Positions 22,831 to 32,877 of a stretch of 60,123 nt of DNA are shown here, in pieces. The DNA is taken from assembly GCA_032433595.1 (NCBI GenBank), contig JASWJB010000275.1:1-60123 (forward strand), read 5' to 3'. The translations under genes were made by a program, and so were the position numbers. Origin of the DNA: Conoideocrella luteorostrata (lineage: Eukaryota > Ascomycota > Sordariomycetes > Hypocreales > Clavicipitaceae). The notes under the pieces were generated by a model. The model had not been told where the DNA came from. It was given only the letters and a program-made list of their open reading frames with translations, and did not search any database. How positions within the stretch are numbered: the first letter of the stretch is position 1; each line of letters begins with the position of its first letter.

Positions 22831-23114
22831 GCTTCCAGCCGGCAAAGCCGAGACTATAGCGTCCGGCGTAGAGTTTTGTATAATTATCCAAAACTACTTG
22901 CATTCTATCTACGCTTTCATGTAAACTTTTGCAGCTATAATAATAATTACTATATTGCTAAATAAAAATGCTTGTCTATGTAAAGGATAAATTCTATTTT
23001 TTCTATTAACAAAATGAGTATTATTCTTGTCACGGGTTATGCCCGACGCTTTGGCTCCGGGCCCGACCTACGATCTCGACCGCTTTTGCATAATTGAGCC
23101 GCACCACACAATAT

Positions 23115-23208
23115 TGATGATTCGATTATACGAACCATTTGATCAATTGATACCAAGCAGCACCACTGAGTCAGCTGGGGTGTTTGGTGTGTTCTTTTCT
23201 TCCTGACA
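23115..23208 (+). repeat. Family Y repeat, tail fragment
   Basis: Carries ACGAACCATTTGATCAATTG followed by TGTTTGGTGTGTTCTTTTC and the GACAAAAT end, matching the right end of the 24462-24915 repeat. Confidence 0.6.
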
Positions 23209-23705
23209 AAATAATGCTTTAAATTACTTCAATGCAACAAGGATAAATAAAATTAGATTCTGCGACATTCTACAAGATTCAAGCTACACTATAGGCCCAC
23301 TTTTGTAGTAGCCTACGCCTGATTGAAAGGATATTTAAAGGGGTAAAAATTCCCTTTCTGTGTAATAGATTTTTACATTTCAATTTATTTGATTCAACCT
23401 CTGTAATATTCAACAAATTTTATAATCTTAGCATTATTCGCATATATCTTCTATTATTTTTGTGTCACACAAACGAATAATATCTCCTCCTTGTGCATAG
23501 GCCTTTTAGCTTAAATTGCATACTTATTTTCCCTTTTTAGATTGTACGTGTTTTAGTCTCGCGTGGAATTCGCGAGTAACCTTCCCTGCCTTAAGGTTTC
23601 TATACAGTTTCTACATGTTAACACTAAAACTAGTGTACTAAGACTTATCACGAGATGTGGAGAGTTAGTTTTCGCTCCGCTTCCGTGGCGCTCCTAGTGT
23701 GCACC

Positions 23706-23898
23706 TGTGGGTTGCACAGGGTTGTGCAATGATCTAGGTCATCGGCTTCAAATTCAATGTATTCATAAGTGTCCGTTATCTAAGAAGAAGAAAAGAAGTC
23801 ATAGTGGAAGGCACGATATCGTCGTATAAATATCGTGGCTAGAAGGTGACCACGTGACGGGCTCTGTGCTTCCTATTGTGCTTGGCGGCATTCCAACA
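23706..23898 (-). mobile_element. Solo LTR, family Z, copy 2
   Basis: Reversed copy: plus strand begins TGTGGGTTGCACAGGG and ends CATTCCAACA. It is flanked by a perfect 5-bp target duplication GCACC (23701-23705 and 23899-23903), proof of integrase-type insertion as a unit. Confidence 0.87.
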
Positions 23899-24219
23899 GC
23901 ACCCTCTTAATGGGCTGGGCAACTGCTACGATCTGCGCACGAGACGAACAAGCACCTGCAGGTTCAACCGAATTGCAAAATTTTCCGGATTATGCAGCCA
24001 TGATGCAGGAGACACGCAAAGGCGGTAAATTTAGGTTCTTACACAAGGGTCCTTGCTAACGCGGTTTCCCCCGTTAACTGGCCCTGGTGTATTTGGCTAC
24101 GCGACGGAGCTGGCTAGATGTGTCGGATAGTGAAGCTGTGCAAAGAAGGACACGGACGTTTATGGAAGGAAGAAAGGTGCTATAAATAGGAGGACTTCAG
24201 TGCATTCGAGGAAGGTCAG

Positions 24220-24425
24220 TGTTGGAATCCTGCTATCAAGCACAATAAGAAGCACGGAGCGGGTCAGGTGGTCACCTTTCGGCCACGATATTTATACAGC
24301 GATATTGAGCCTCCCATCTTGACTTGTTTTCCTCTTCTTAGATACAGACAGAGATTATTAAATATACTGCATTTTGACCACACAAGGTATCGATACCCCC
24401 TGCACAACACCCTGTGCAACCCACA
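24220..24425 (+). mobile_element. Solo LTR, family Z, copy 3
   Basis: 206 bp from TGTTGGAATCC to CAACCCACA, with a perfect 5-bp duplication GTCAG at 24215-24219 and 24426-24430. Contains the GGTATCGATACC palindrome shared by the family. Confidence 0.9.
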
Positions 24426-24461
24426 GTCAGAATCATCATTATCATCCACTTCTTGAACATA

Positions 24462-24915
24462 CTTTGTGCGGGGATTTGAGCACCCCTAGGGTAGCTACGT
24501 GGAGGAAAGATTGCTCTTTTGCAGAGAAGACGTTAGTCAGCTTTTGATCAGTGTATTTATAGTTAGCATAGTCACCTCAGAATGAAAAAGAATCATGCCT
24601 TCTTTGTGAAGCAATTTTGCCCTTTTGAAAATTTGACTTTGCCTTCGAAGCCTGTTATTACAGATACTGACTACCTGGTGCATGAACCATTTGATCAGAT
24701 GCAATAGAGTATAGCTGCAAGCTCAATTGAACAGTAGCCTGACTGTCTTACGATACCGCTTTCTGACTTCGACACACGGACTTGTCCACAGTTACACAAG
24801 CAACTTATACGATAAGATAAAGGCAACTTGAATACACGAACCACCTGATCAATTAATACAGAATAGTACAACCAGCCATACAGGTTGTTTGGTGTATTCT
24901 TTTCTTCCTGACAAA
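24462..24915 (+). repeat. Degenerate dispersed repeat, family Y, copy 1
   Basis: About 450 bp matching 31215-31680 in reverse. Shared blocks are CTAGGGTAGCT.CGTGG, CCATGCCTT-like followed by GTGAAGCAATTT, two copies of GAACCATTTGATCA, CTTACGAT, and the closing GACAAAAT. There is no coding capacity. Confidence 0.65.
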
Positions 24916-25402
24916 ATACACACTTTCATGACCACTCGAATTCATACCTGTAGCTTCCAAGATAACGCCAACTTAGGCAACACATGTACTAGGCTTTGAC
25001 CATCCCTCCACGTAAAGAAACAACAGCAATGCCTAGAAATTGCTCCGCAGATAATTTACTAGACGTTACCGAACTTTCGCAAGCTTGTAAAGTCCCTTGA
25101 TCTTCCGGGCGTCTAATTGCATATTCCAACAGTAACGGCTAGGTGCGTGGCACCGTTGGCCATCCACCGTTAGCGGCAAATTCGGTCGCGGCATGGGTTG
25201 GCGGGATCTTAGAAGAAGCCGCAAGATGAGATGCACTCTGGTTAAAGATCTGGCACTAAGAAGACTCAGGAAAACACGTCACCTGCACTAGACCCCGTTC
25301 ACAGTTAGAATCGTCGAACATGGTTCAATTTCCCACAAAAGCGCGTCTTTGGCCGCGAAGCCTTATCGCAGCCGGCAAAAAGCCTGACTTCACGGTCCTT
25401 TT

Positions 25403-25717
25403 GCTATCTCTTTGGCGACCGTAAGGCTCACATATCGTAACGTGACCCACAGACACTCCTGTCACCATGGGCGACCTAGAGAAACCTTTGATGGCGCTCT
25501 GAAGTCCGACACACTTAAAATGCTACGTACCATGCTGCAGGCAGAGTTAGGGCTGTGGGACGTGCAATGTATCTCTTTGCAGCTCGCAAGCTTGTGGGGA
25601 CTTCAATTATGGTATATATTAGCGGGCAGAATGAGTACCCTTTCATGCGCTACTTATAATTGCTGTCACCCCCTGTCCGGTACGAAAAGTGAGCCTTACG
25701 GTCGCCAAAGAGATAGC
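25403..25717. mobile_element. MITE-like element with 29-bp perfect inverted repeats
   Basis: 25403-25431 is the exact reverse complement of 25689-25717 (GCTATCTCTTTGGCG... outward). The repeats continue imperfectly inward. If the TA inside each end is the target site, the element is 25407-25713 with TA duplication, as for Tc1/mariner-type MITEs. The interior has no coding motif. Confidence 0.65.
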
Positions 25718-25730
25718 TACGTACTAGTGG

Positions 25731-25746
25731 TACGGAGTACTCCGTA
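25731..25746. repeat. Palindrome in a cluster of CGGAGTA motifs
   Basis: TACGGAGTACTCCGTA is a perfect 16-bp palindrome. Related ACGGAGTA/TACTCCGT copies lie near 25758, 25950 and 25984. Confidence 0.5.
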
Positions 25747-26920
25747 GCAGCCTGTAATAAACGGAGTAACTAGTGACGAAGCGGCTATGGAGCACTGAGC
25801 AGTGGGAGTTTGCGCGGACATCTTCGCCACTAGGAAAGTGGGGCGTGTCATAGAGCGGACCCTGCCCGCCAAGCTGGGCGAAGCCGCCACCAGGCTTGCC
25901 CGGTTAGATCATTGCCGTAGTTACCTCTTGCTGCGTGCGGAATGCAGAGTACGGAGTACTAGGTACGCATTTTCGCGCTAGTTTACTCCGTTCTCTCTGA
26001 GTTGATGGAATCGTTAGTTGGCATATTTTCTATAGCCCATCAATTTATTCTGGCGAGCCCGCTGGCTTCATTTGCATCATATGCGCGCCCTATCGCCGTT
26101 TTCCAGACGTAAACCGCCATCTCCGGGAGCTAAAAAAACGACATTGGCCATTTATGTACTTCCTGGCAGCCTCGCTGCGGAGACTTCCAAAAACGTCCTG
26201 GCACGCGTAAGCCTTATCGCCGATGTAGTTTGAGACACCTACCTGCTGCGAACCAACGGATTTGTTGGCTTCTACTGTGGAATTTACGTCACACTCGGTC
26301 GCGACGAATGTTGGACGTTGCATTACCAATTAAATCAATCAACCCCCAACCAAGGGTGTCCAGCCCGTGGCTTTCATTCAGCCCCCGTGTAACCCCAGCC
26401 TGCTTATTTAGCGCTCCACTGCGTACGTCCCCCCGAGGCTTATGTGAGACCAGCCCGCAGAAGGCACAAATCATATCAAAGCAGGATGTAATACAGTCAC
26501 ACTCCCCTCATGTGGCGCCTGTATTTCGTATCAACCCGGGCGGTGCTGGTCGTCATTCCGCTGTGTCAATGGAGCCTGCTCGCGTACCATTCTCCATGAT
26601 TCGTTCCAGAGTCCATGTGGCGGTAAAATACGGGCTGCCGGCAGCCCGACATATGGGCGGCAGAGACATGAGTACGGTAGCGGGTGGTTTGTTCCAGCCG
26701 GTGTATGCCCAATTGGGGCACTTTAAAGAGAGGGCTGTGGCATTTAAGCCTGTGTCACCACATAGCGAAGGTTTACGCTGTGTTTTGTCTTCTGATCACT
26801 TGCAGTAGTTCGAATCCCATAACTCTGGTTACCTCGCCGTACAACCTTCAATCTAATCCTGAACACCATATTTGAAAGCCGACAGGACAGAGACACACAA
26901 TTCCAGTTGAGGCTCTCATC

Positions 26921-29900
26921 ATGTCCTCAACCCAATCTGGCTCGGGCCTAGCCTGGGGTTCTCTCATGAATTTGCTAACCCGCATTAAAGAAGACGTGGA
27001 CAGCCAAAGCACGAGAGTCGGACCAAACCTGGAATTCCTTCATAAGTTTGGCCAAACATTCCTCGACAACGGTCTAATCGATGACAGAAGCTACTTGGTG
27101 GGCAGTACTCCGTCCGTAGACCCTGTTCTGATTGCTGACATTGTGTCCAGTATGAGGATATCATCGGTCTTGCGGCTTCCCTTCCTAATGGCTCTGGACT
27201 GCGAGATGATCTATCTGGTCAATTTATCAAGACGCTTTGGAAAAATCTCGAACATCCTCCTGTTTCCTACCTGGGTGATCAGTTCAAATACAGGACTGCA
27301 GATGGCTCCAATAATGTAAGTCAACTCTTTGTTGTGCCCTGAGTAAGTCGCTCACATCCTTTCGCAGAACATCATGTATCCTCGGCTAGGCGCAAGCAAC
27401 AGCCCTTATGCGCGAAGTGTTGTGTCGCAGCATAAGCCTGCCCGAGTCCTGCCAGATCCTGGCTTGATTTTCGATACCATTCTCTCACGTGAAGGCGCTG
27501 CTCGCCCACACCCAGGCAAAATATCGTCGACACTCTTCTACTTCGGTACCATCATCATACATGATATTTTCCGAACGTCCGACGTCGACAATACCATTGT
27601 CAAATCTTCGTCATACCTTGACCTCGGACCTCTGTATGGACACAATCAAGCTGAACAAGATCAAGTCCGGACTTTCAAAGATGGACTGCTTAAGAAGGAT
27701 GTCTTCTCTGAGTCCAGAATCCTAGCACAACCACCTGGAGTGGGTGCTTTGCTCGTATCGTTCAATCGCTTCCATAACTGGGTGGTTGGAGAGCTTGCTG
27801 TAATCAACGAGAATGGAAAATTTAGCCTGCCGGCTGGTCTTAAAGAGGGCGATTCTGGGTACGAGGCTGCTGTTAAGAAGAGAGATAACGATCTTTTCCA
27901 AACAGGCAGATTAATCACCTGTGGTCTTTACGTTAACATCATCCTCAATGACTATCTTCGGGCCATATTGAATCTCAATGATAACAAGGTTCGTTCTGAC
28001 TGGAGACTCGACCCTCGCGATGCCTTCCGGAGCGTTTTCGATCCGGATGGCACCCCTCGCGGAATTGGCAATCAGGTTTCGGTCGAGTTCAACTTTATCT
28101 ACCGTTGGCACGCAGCGGTCTCGGATCGTGACGAGGTGTGGCTGCAGGATTTCATTACCAAGATCTTTGGCCCCGACGTGGATCCTTCCACCCTCACCCC
28201 TGCCGAATATCTGGGGAAGCTCAAGGCATGGTTTCACAACAATGTTCCTCGGGATCCGACAGAATGGACGTTTGGCGACTTGAAAAGAAACAAGGACGGT
28301 GGATTCGATGACAAGGATCTCGTCCAGCTGCTGAGGCAGGGCACTGATACTGTGGCAGGCGCTTTTGGTGCCAAGAACATACCCACGGCATTGAAGGCGA
28401 TTGAGATGCTCGGTATCCAGCAAGGTCGAGAATGGGGCGTTGCCACCTTCAACGAATTTCGGCAGTTTTTCAAGCTCAAACCTTTCACGTCCTTCAAAGA
28501 CATCAACTCCACTGAAGAAGGAGTTGCTGAAGCTTGTAAGTTTTTGATGCGAATGGGCTTGTGCTATAGAAGTATAGGGTGACTGACTTAACTCTAGTGG
28601 AGGCGCTCTATGGCCATCCTGATAACGTGGAGCTCTATCCTGGCCTTATGGCAGAACAAGCTAAGAAGGTGTTTTCGCCGGGCTCCGGGCTCTGTCCTGG
28701 TTTCACCATATCCGAAGCCATTCTCTCAGACGCAGTCACCCTCGTCCGCGGTGATCGCTTCTATGCGCACGAATACGGTTCCCAGAGCCTGACTAGCTTC
28801 GGCTTAACAGCTGCCAGCTCTGATTATGACGTGGCCGGCGGCGGCGTTATGTACAAGCTGCTCATGAGGGCGTTCCCCGCATGGTACCGAAGCAACAGCG
28901 TGTACGCGTTGTACCCATTCAACACACCAGGTAGGATCAAGGAAATATTCGCTTCGGGGGCTGCGCCTGTTCCAGCGCTCGATTTTAATGCGCCTTCCTT
29001 CGTTGGCCCTCCCGTTCCGGTAATCTCGTGGCAGGGCATAGTGCAAATGTTGCATGACCAGACTAACTTCAAAGTTCCTTGTAAGTTTCTTCCGTTGGCT
29101 ACGTCTATGGCAGGTGAGAGGCTGACAAGAACATCCAGGGGGACCTCACACTGCTCAGCTCACGGGGCATGACTACATGCTGAGCGGCGATAAGCCCTCC
29201 AATGCAGCCCAGCGGAAGTTTGTGCAGGACAAAATGTATTGTCCTAAAGATACCCTGGCTGAAGTGCGCACCTTTTATGAGGGATTGACTGCCGATCTCA
29301 TCAAGCGCAACGGTCGCAAACTGGGCGGATCCTACCAGATCGACATTGTTCAGGAGTGAGTATTCCGCGCCACGATTGGGTTTTCTATTTTCTAAACTCA
29401 ACGTAGCATTGGTAACTTGGCCCACGCCGAGTTTGTCGGTCGCTTTTTCGGCATTCCACTGCGCCCCGAGGACTCTGAACATTCAGCGACCACGAACTCG
29501 TACACTCCCCGTGCATTGTACAATGTGTTGGCTCACCTGTTTGAGTATGTCTTTTTGGACCTTGATACCGCTAAATCGTATAAGCACCTAGTCACTGCGA
29601 CCGGAGAAACAAAGCAACTTGGAGACATTCTTTATCGAGTCACCCGAGAAATCAGGTCAGGGGAGGACGGTAGCCTGAGGAGACTCGTCGAAGACACTCT
29701 CTTCAACAAAGCCGACACCAGCGTAGAAAACTCTGATAGCCTGAAGCATTTCGGTGCGGCTCTTGTCAAGAGACTGATGGAGCAGAGTCAGGGGAGCGAC
29801 GCTGAAGTGATCGATGAGACAGTGTGGACTGTGATACCCACGGCCGCCGCTGCATGCGCCACCCAGGCTCAAGCTGTGAGTAGTCCAATGACTTCCGCAG

Positions 29901-30664
29901 CTATTGCTCCTTTGTGTTACAAGAATCATTATACTAATGTATTTTTTCCAACATAGTGGGCCCAGTTGATCGACATATACCTCTCGGATGACTATAAAAG
30001 CCACTGGCCCGAGATCCAGCGGCTGGCGCAGTCCGACGACCCAGCGTCATTTGAGGTGCTGAAGCGATATGCACTAGAAGGGTGAGCCATTTATTGATTC
30101 CTATTACTCTTCATATATACTAATTTAATCGTCTTCTTCATAGATTTCGTCTATTCCCAGCCGCTTCAGGGGTGCTTCGTGTCGTAGCGTCTCCAACTCC
30201 AGTGACGATACCTTCAGCACCCACTCCCCTCGCCCCCGGAGCAACAGTCTTTGCCGACTTCATAACAGCTGGCCGGGATCCTTCCAAGTTCCCAGAGCCG
30301 GAAACCATCAAACTCGATCGGCCGTACGATTCATACATCCACCATGGCTGGGGACCTCACTCCTGCTTGGGTCGACCCATCGTTGAGACTGCTGCGGCAT
30401 CCATGCTGCGCCAGTTCGCCCTCCTCTGCCCAAACCTGAGACGAGCGCCTGGAGAAGCTGGCGAAATGAAGAAGAAGCTGTACAATGGGGCGTTCCCGGT
30501 TTTCTTATCCCAGGACGGCGGTGATTGGGAAAGCTTCCCAGTCGGTAAGTGACCAGCAAGTCTCCATCGTGCAACAGGACAATACTGACTATTATATAGC
30601 TAAAAAGGTTCTCTTTGATGGAATTAACGGCTTGAAGCAGAATGGCGACATGAATGGCTATTAA
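26921..30664 (+). CDS. ppo: Psi-factor-producing fatty acid oxygenase (dioxygenase-P450 fusion)
   Basis: Nine exons: 26921-27097, 27151-27315, 27368-28535, 28598-29080, 29139-29355, 29407-29875, 29957-30081, 30144-30544 and 30600-30664. All joints keep phase; 1089 residues, the usual Ppo length. The N-terminal heme peroxidase/dioxygenase domain has the distal His in IIHDIFRTSD (about His179), and YRWHA with the radical Tyr (about 359) and proximal His (about 362). The C-terminal half is P450-like, with heme-thiolate motif GWGPHSCLG (Cys about 1009). Ppo and linoleate diol synthases turn oleic or linoleic acid into 8- or 10-hydroperoxides and then diols, oxylipins that balance sexual and asexual sporulation. 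The I-helix motif normally written ANQxQ reads ATQAQ here, so the isomerase step may be changed. It is convergent with a P450 gene 2.2 kb away. Which Ppo subgroup it belongs to is not settled. Confidence 0.93.
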
Positions 30665-31214
30665 TAACATGGGCTCTGTGGAGATTTTTCAGTCAGTGGC
30701 AGTTTCCAGTTGCAACTTAGAATTCTCACGAGGTTAAATAAAGTAGTACACCACTCAGAGCATATTGTGCAAGCTTTCAATACGTGAACGAGCTGTGAGA
30801 ATTTTTCTGCGTAGTGGCGGCGGTATGGCCAGCTTTGAGGTTCTCCCTGAGTGGATGTAATTGACTCCGTAGGCCAAGGATCTACTAACAGATCAATCAC
30901 AATATCCTCCTGTCATGTAGCTGTAAAAGCATAGAACCCTAATATGAGGCTCGCCTCCGAAGCTTCGGTTCTATAAGAACTTGTGCTGCTGATAAACACG
31001 GGACAAGGCTGCTCCCCGTACAGGTCACTGGAGAATGACACGTCCTCAAGGAACGATACGAGTAGGTTCAAGTGTGTGCGGACTTCTCCTACCTCGGGCT
31101 TCTGATGCGAACGTTAATACCCCTCGCTGTGTCCGGCACAAAGTAGCCAGACAACTCTTAGTCGACTACGGCGACAATTTTGCCGTTGCTCACCATGCAT
31201 TTGAACGATGACAA

Positions 31215-31680
31215 GTCATTATACATTTTGTCGCTAGAAAGGAACACGCCAAGCACCCAAGTAACCTTGTGGTACTGTTTGGTATCAATTGATCAAATGG
31301 TTCGTGCATTCTGGTTGTCGGTATCGCAAGGCGCGTTTTATTTACACGTGGGCGGTCAAAATCATAGGTCAGAGGTCGTAAGTCAGAATCGTAAGGCGTC
31401 GGCTTGTACGTGCAATTGAACCCGTTGCCTTGTTCAATTGCATATGATCAAATGGTTCATGTATTCGAGCAGTCAGGATCAAGCAATAATAAGCATTCAT
31501 TAATAGAGCCGGGATCTTAAAGTGTCAAATTGCTTCACAGAAAAGGCATGGTTTCTTTTTATTCTGAGGGAAGCTACGTCAACAATAAATATACTGTTCA
31601 AGGCTGACTAAAATCATCCTTGTCAAAGAAAAATCCTTTACCCACGCAGCTACCCTAGGTATGCTGGAATTCACACACAA
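31215..31680 (-). repeat. Family Y repeat, copy 2 (reversed)
   Basis: On the minus strand it follows 24462-24915 almost end to end, with the same two GAACCATTTGATCA blocks and the closing GACAAAAT (ATTTTGTC near 31225 on plus). Differences are frequent. Confidence 0.65.
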
Positions 31681-32070
31681 AACATGAAGCTGCGGTCCAG
31701 GCGTTCACCGTCGTCGACCTTGGAGTATCCTGGTCAAAGTTACCGGAAGTTCACTCTATAAATTCGTGTCGATTCAGGATCCAGTCGCACGTGCCCGACA
31801 GCCTGTTTTTCACGGAGACCTCGTATAGGTCGTTCGAGCCATATTTGCACCCAATCCAGACATATTTTCCCACGCTTCTTAGCTGAGAATGTTAGTGCCG
31901 CATAAACGGTAATACTTCAATGTACGTACCTTCACAGCTCTCTTCCATACTAGAAAGAAGACCTTTGAGTTCGAGCGTCGATGCAGTGCTTATTGACTTG
32001 GCTGCCTCTCGTGGTTAGAATTTAGATTTGATCTGGTTTCTTGTTTACTCACAATATCCCACGATGCCAG

Positions 32071-32268
32071 CGTGGGATGCACAGGGGGTTCTGCAACGAT
32101 CTAGATCGTCGGCTGCAAAATGCAATATATTGATAAGTCTGTCTGTCTGTCTAAGAAGGGGAAAACAAGTCAAGGTGGGAGGCTCGATATCGCCGTATAA
32201 ATATCGTGGCCGAAAGGTGACCACCTGATCCGTGCTTCCTATTGTGCTTTGACGGCAGGATTCCAATA
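32071..32268 (-). mobile_element. Solo LTR, family Z, copy 4
   Basis: Reversed copy, plus strand CGTGGGATGCACAGGG to GGATTCCAATA. Both terminal triplets are mutated (TGT to CGT, ACA to ATA on plus). Flanks GCCAG (32066-32070) and ACCAG (32269-32273) form a 5-bp duplication with one transition. Confidence 0.78.
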
Positions 32269-32336
32269 ACCAGAGTCTTCAACGGGTACCAAGTTATATA
32301 AGCTCTGCACCAGTGACCCCAATCGTTCAACTTACT

Positions 32337-32430
32337 CTACTCGCTTGGCCTTCGGTGTTAGTGCCCAAAGAAGCTTCCTCATCCTACTCGCTTGGCCTTC
32401 GGTGTTAGTGCCCAAAGAAGCTTCCTCATC
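32337..32430. repeat. 47-bp perfect tandem duplication
   Basis: 32337-32383 and 32384-32430 are identical, each starting CTACTCGCTTGGCC and ending CTTCCTCATC. Being identical, the duplication is recent relative to the decayed repeats around it. Confidence 0.9.
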
Positions 32431-32455
32431 CGGGACTCGGCTGTTCCGTCGAGAT

Positions 32456-32719
32456 TCACAACGAATTTTGATGGAAATGAAATATCGTCTCCACGGCTGA
32501 TGTTTTCAATTGATAGAAGCAGGTCCTGATTGTGGAGAGGACTTGCAGCAGTTTATGGTGGCTTTTCAATAAGTCGCCTCGATTTATGCCCACAGCTGCG
32601 TCGCAGTGCTGTAAGCGGACCTCTTCAGCTTTGAACTGGGTCGACAGATAATGCGAGTCGGTCCCAAATTCCTTGTATGAATCAAACTGGTATTGTGTGG
32701 GACAGTAATCCATGGCCAT
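32456..32719 (-). pseudogene. Possible HeLo-like domain fragment (doubtful)
   Basis: An 87-residue frame with FGTDSHYLSTQFKAEEVRLQ and LLQVLSTIRTCFYQL. Its pattern resembles the N-terminal HeLo/HeLo-like region of fungal NLR and het-s-type proteins. No downstream domain is present. It may be a fragment or chance. Confidence 0.25.
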
Positions 32720-32877
32720 AGCTCTAATGTGATTTTGCAGCCCTCGGTGCTATTGGCCGCACATGTGCACCAGCAGCGATCCGGCCTACAGCGAGTAACA
32801 CTGCAGTACTCAAGGTCGGCGAATGGAGAAATTTATTTGGTCTGCTGTGCGAGTTACCAGCTACGTAGTGAACCTGT

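Larger units (their letters stand above)
21224..23705. other. AT-rich, gene-free repeat DNA
   Basis: No open frame of 60 codons exists on either strand between about 21.0 and 24.26 kb. The stretch contains decayed repeats: a pair at 21535-21640 and 22738-22830, a reversed family X fragment, and a family Y tail at 23115-23208. It looks like mutated transposon remains. I see no gene. Confidence 0.55.
24916..26920. other. Intergenic, upstream of the Ppo oxygenase
   Basis: Holds a MITE-like element (25403-25717) and a cluster of ACGGAGTA motifs. A frame at 26230-26808 (192 codons, plus) has no recognised motif and is not called. The right end is the oxygenase promoter. Confidence 0.4.
30665..32877. 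other. Convergent intergenic region rich in repeats
   Basis: Contains family Y copy 2, a solo LTR, a 47-bp tandem duplication and a doubtful small ORF, all listed separately. No other gene seen. Confidence 0.5.

Noticed and set aside
21021..24425. Solo LTR copies 1 and 3 as the two ends of one full LTR retrotransposon
   Set aside because: Copy 3 has its own perfect GTCAG duplication, copy 1 is flanked by different bases, another reversed LTR with its own duplication lies between, and no primer-binding site or pol motif is seen inside.
26230..26808. 192-codon ORF upstream of the oxygenase
   Set aside because: Composition is Pro/Arg/Ser-rich and erratic with no motif, and it overlaps minus-strand frames; probably promoter sequence of the oxygenase gene.
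26795..26830. Possible tRNA B-box (GTTCGAATCCC)
   Set aside because: No matching A-box, acceptor stem or anticodon arm could be folded upstream; taken as chance.
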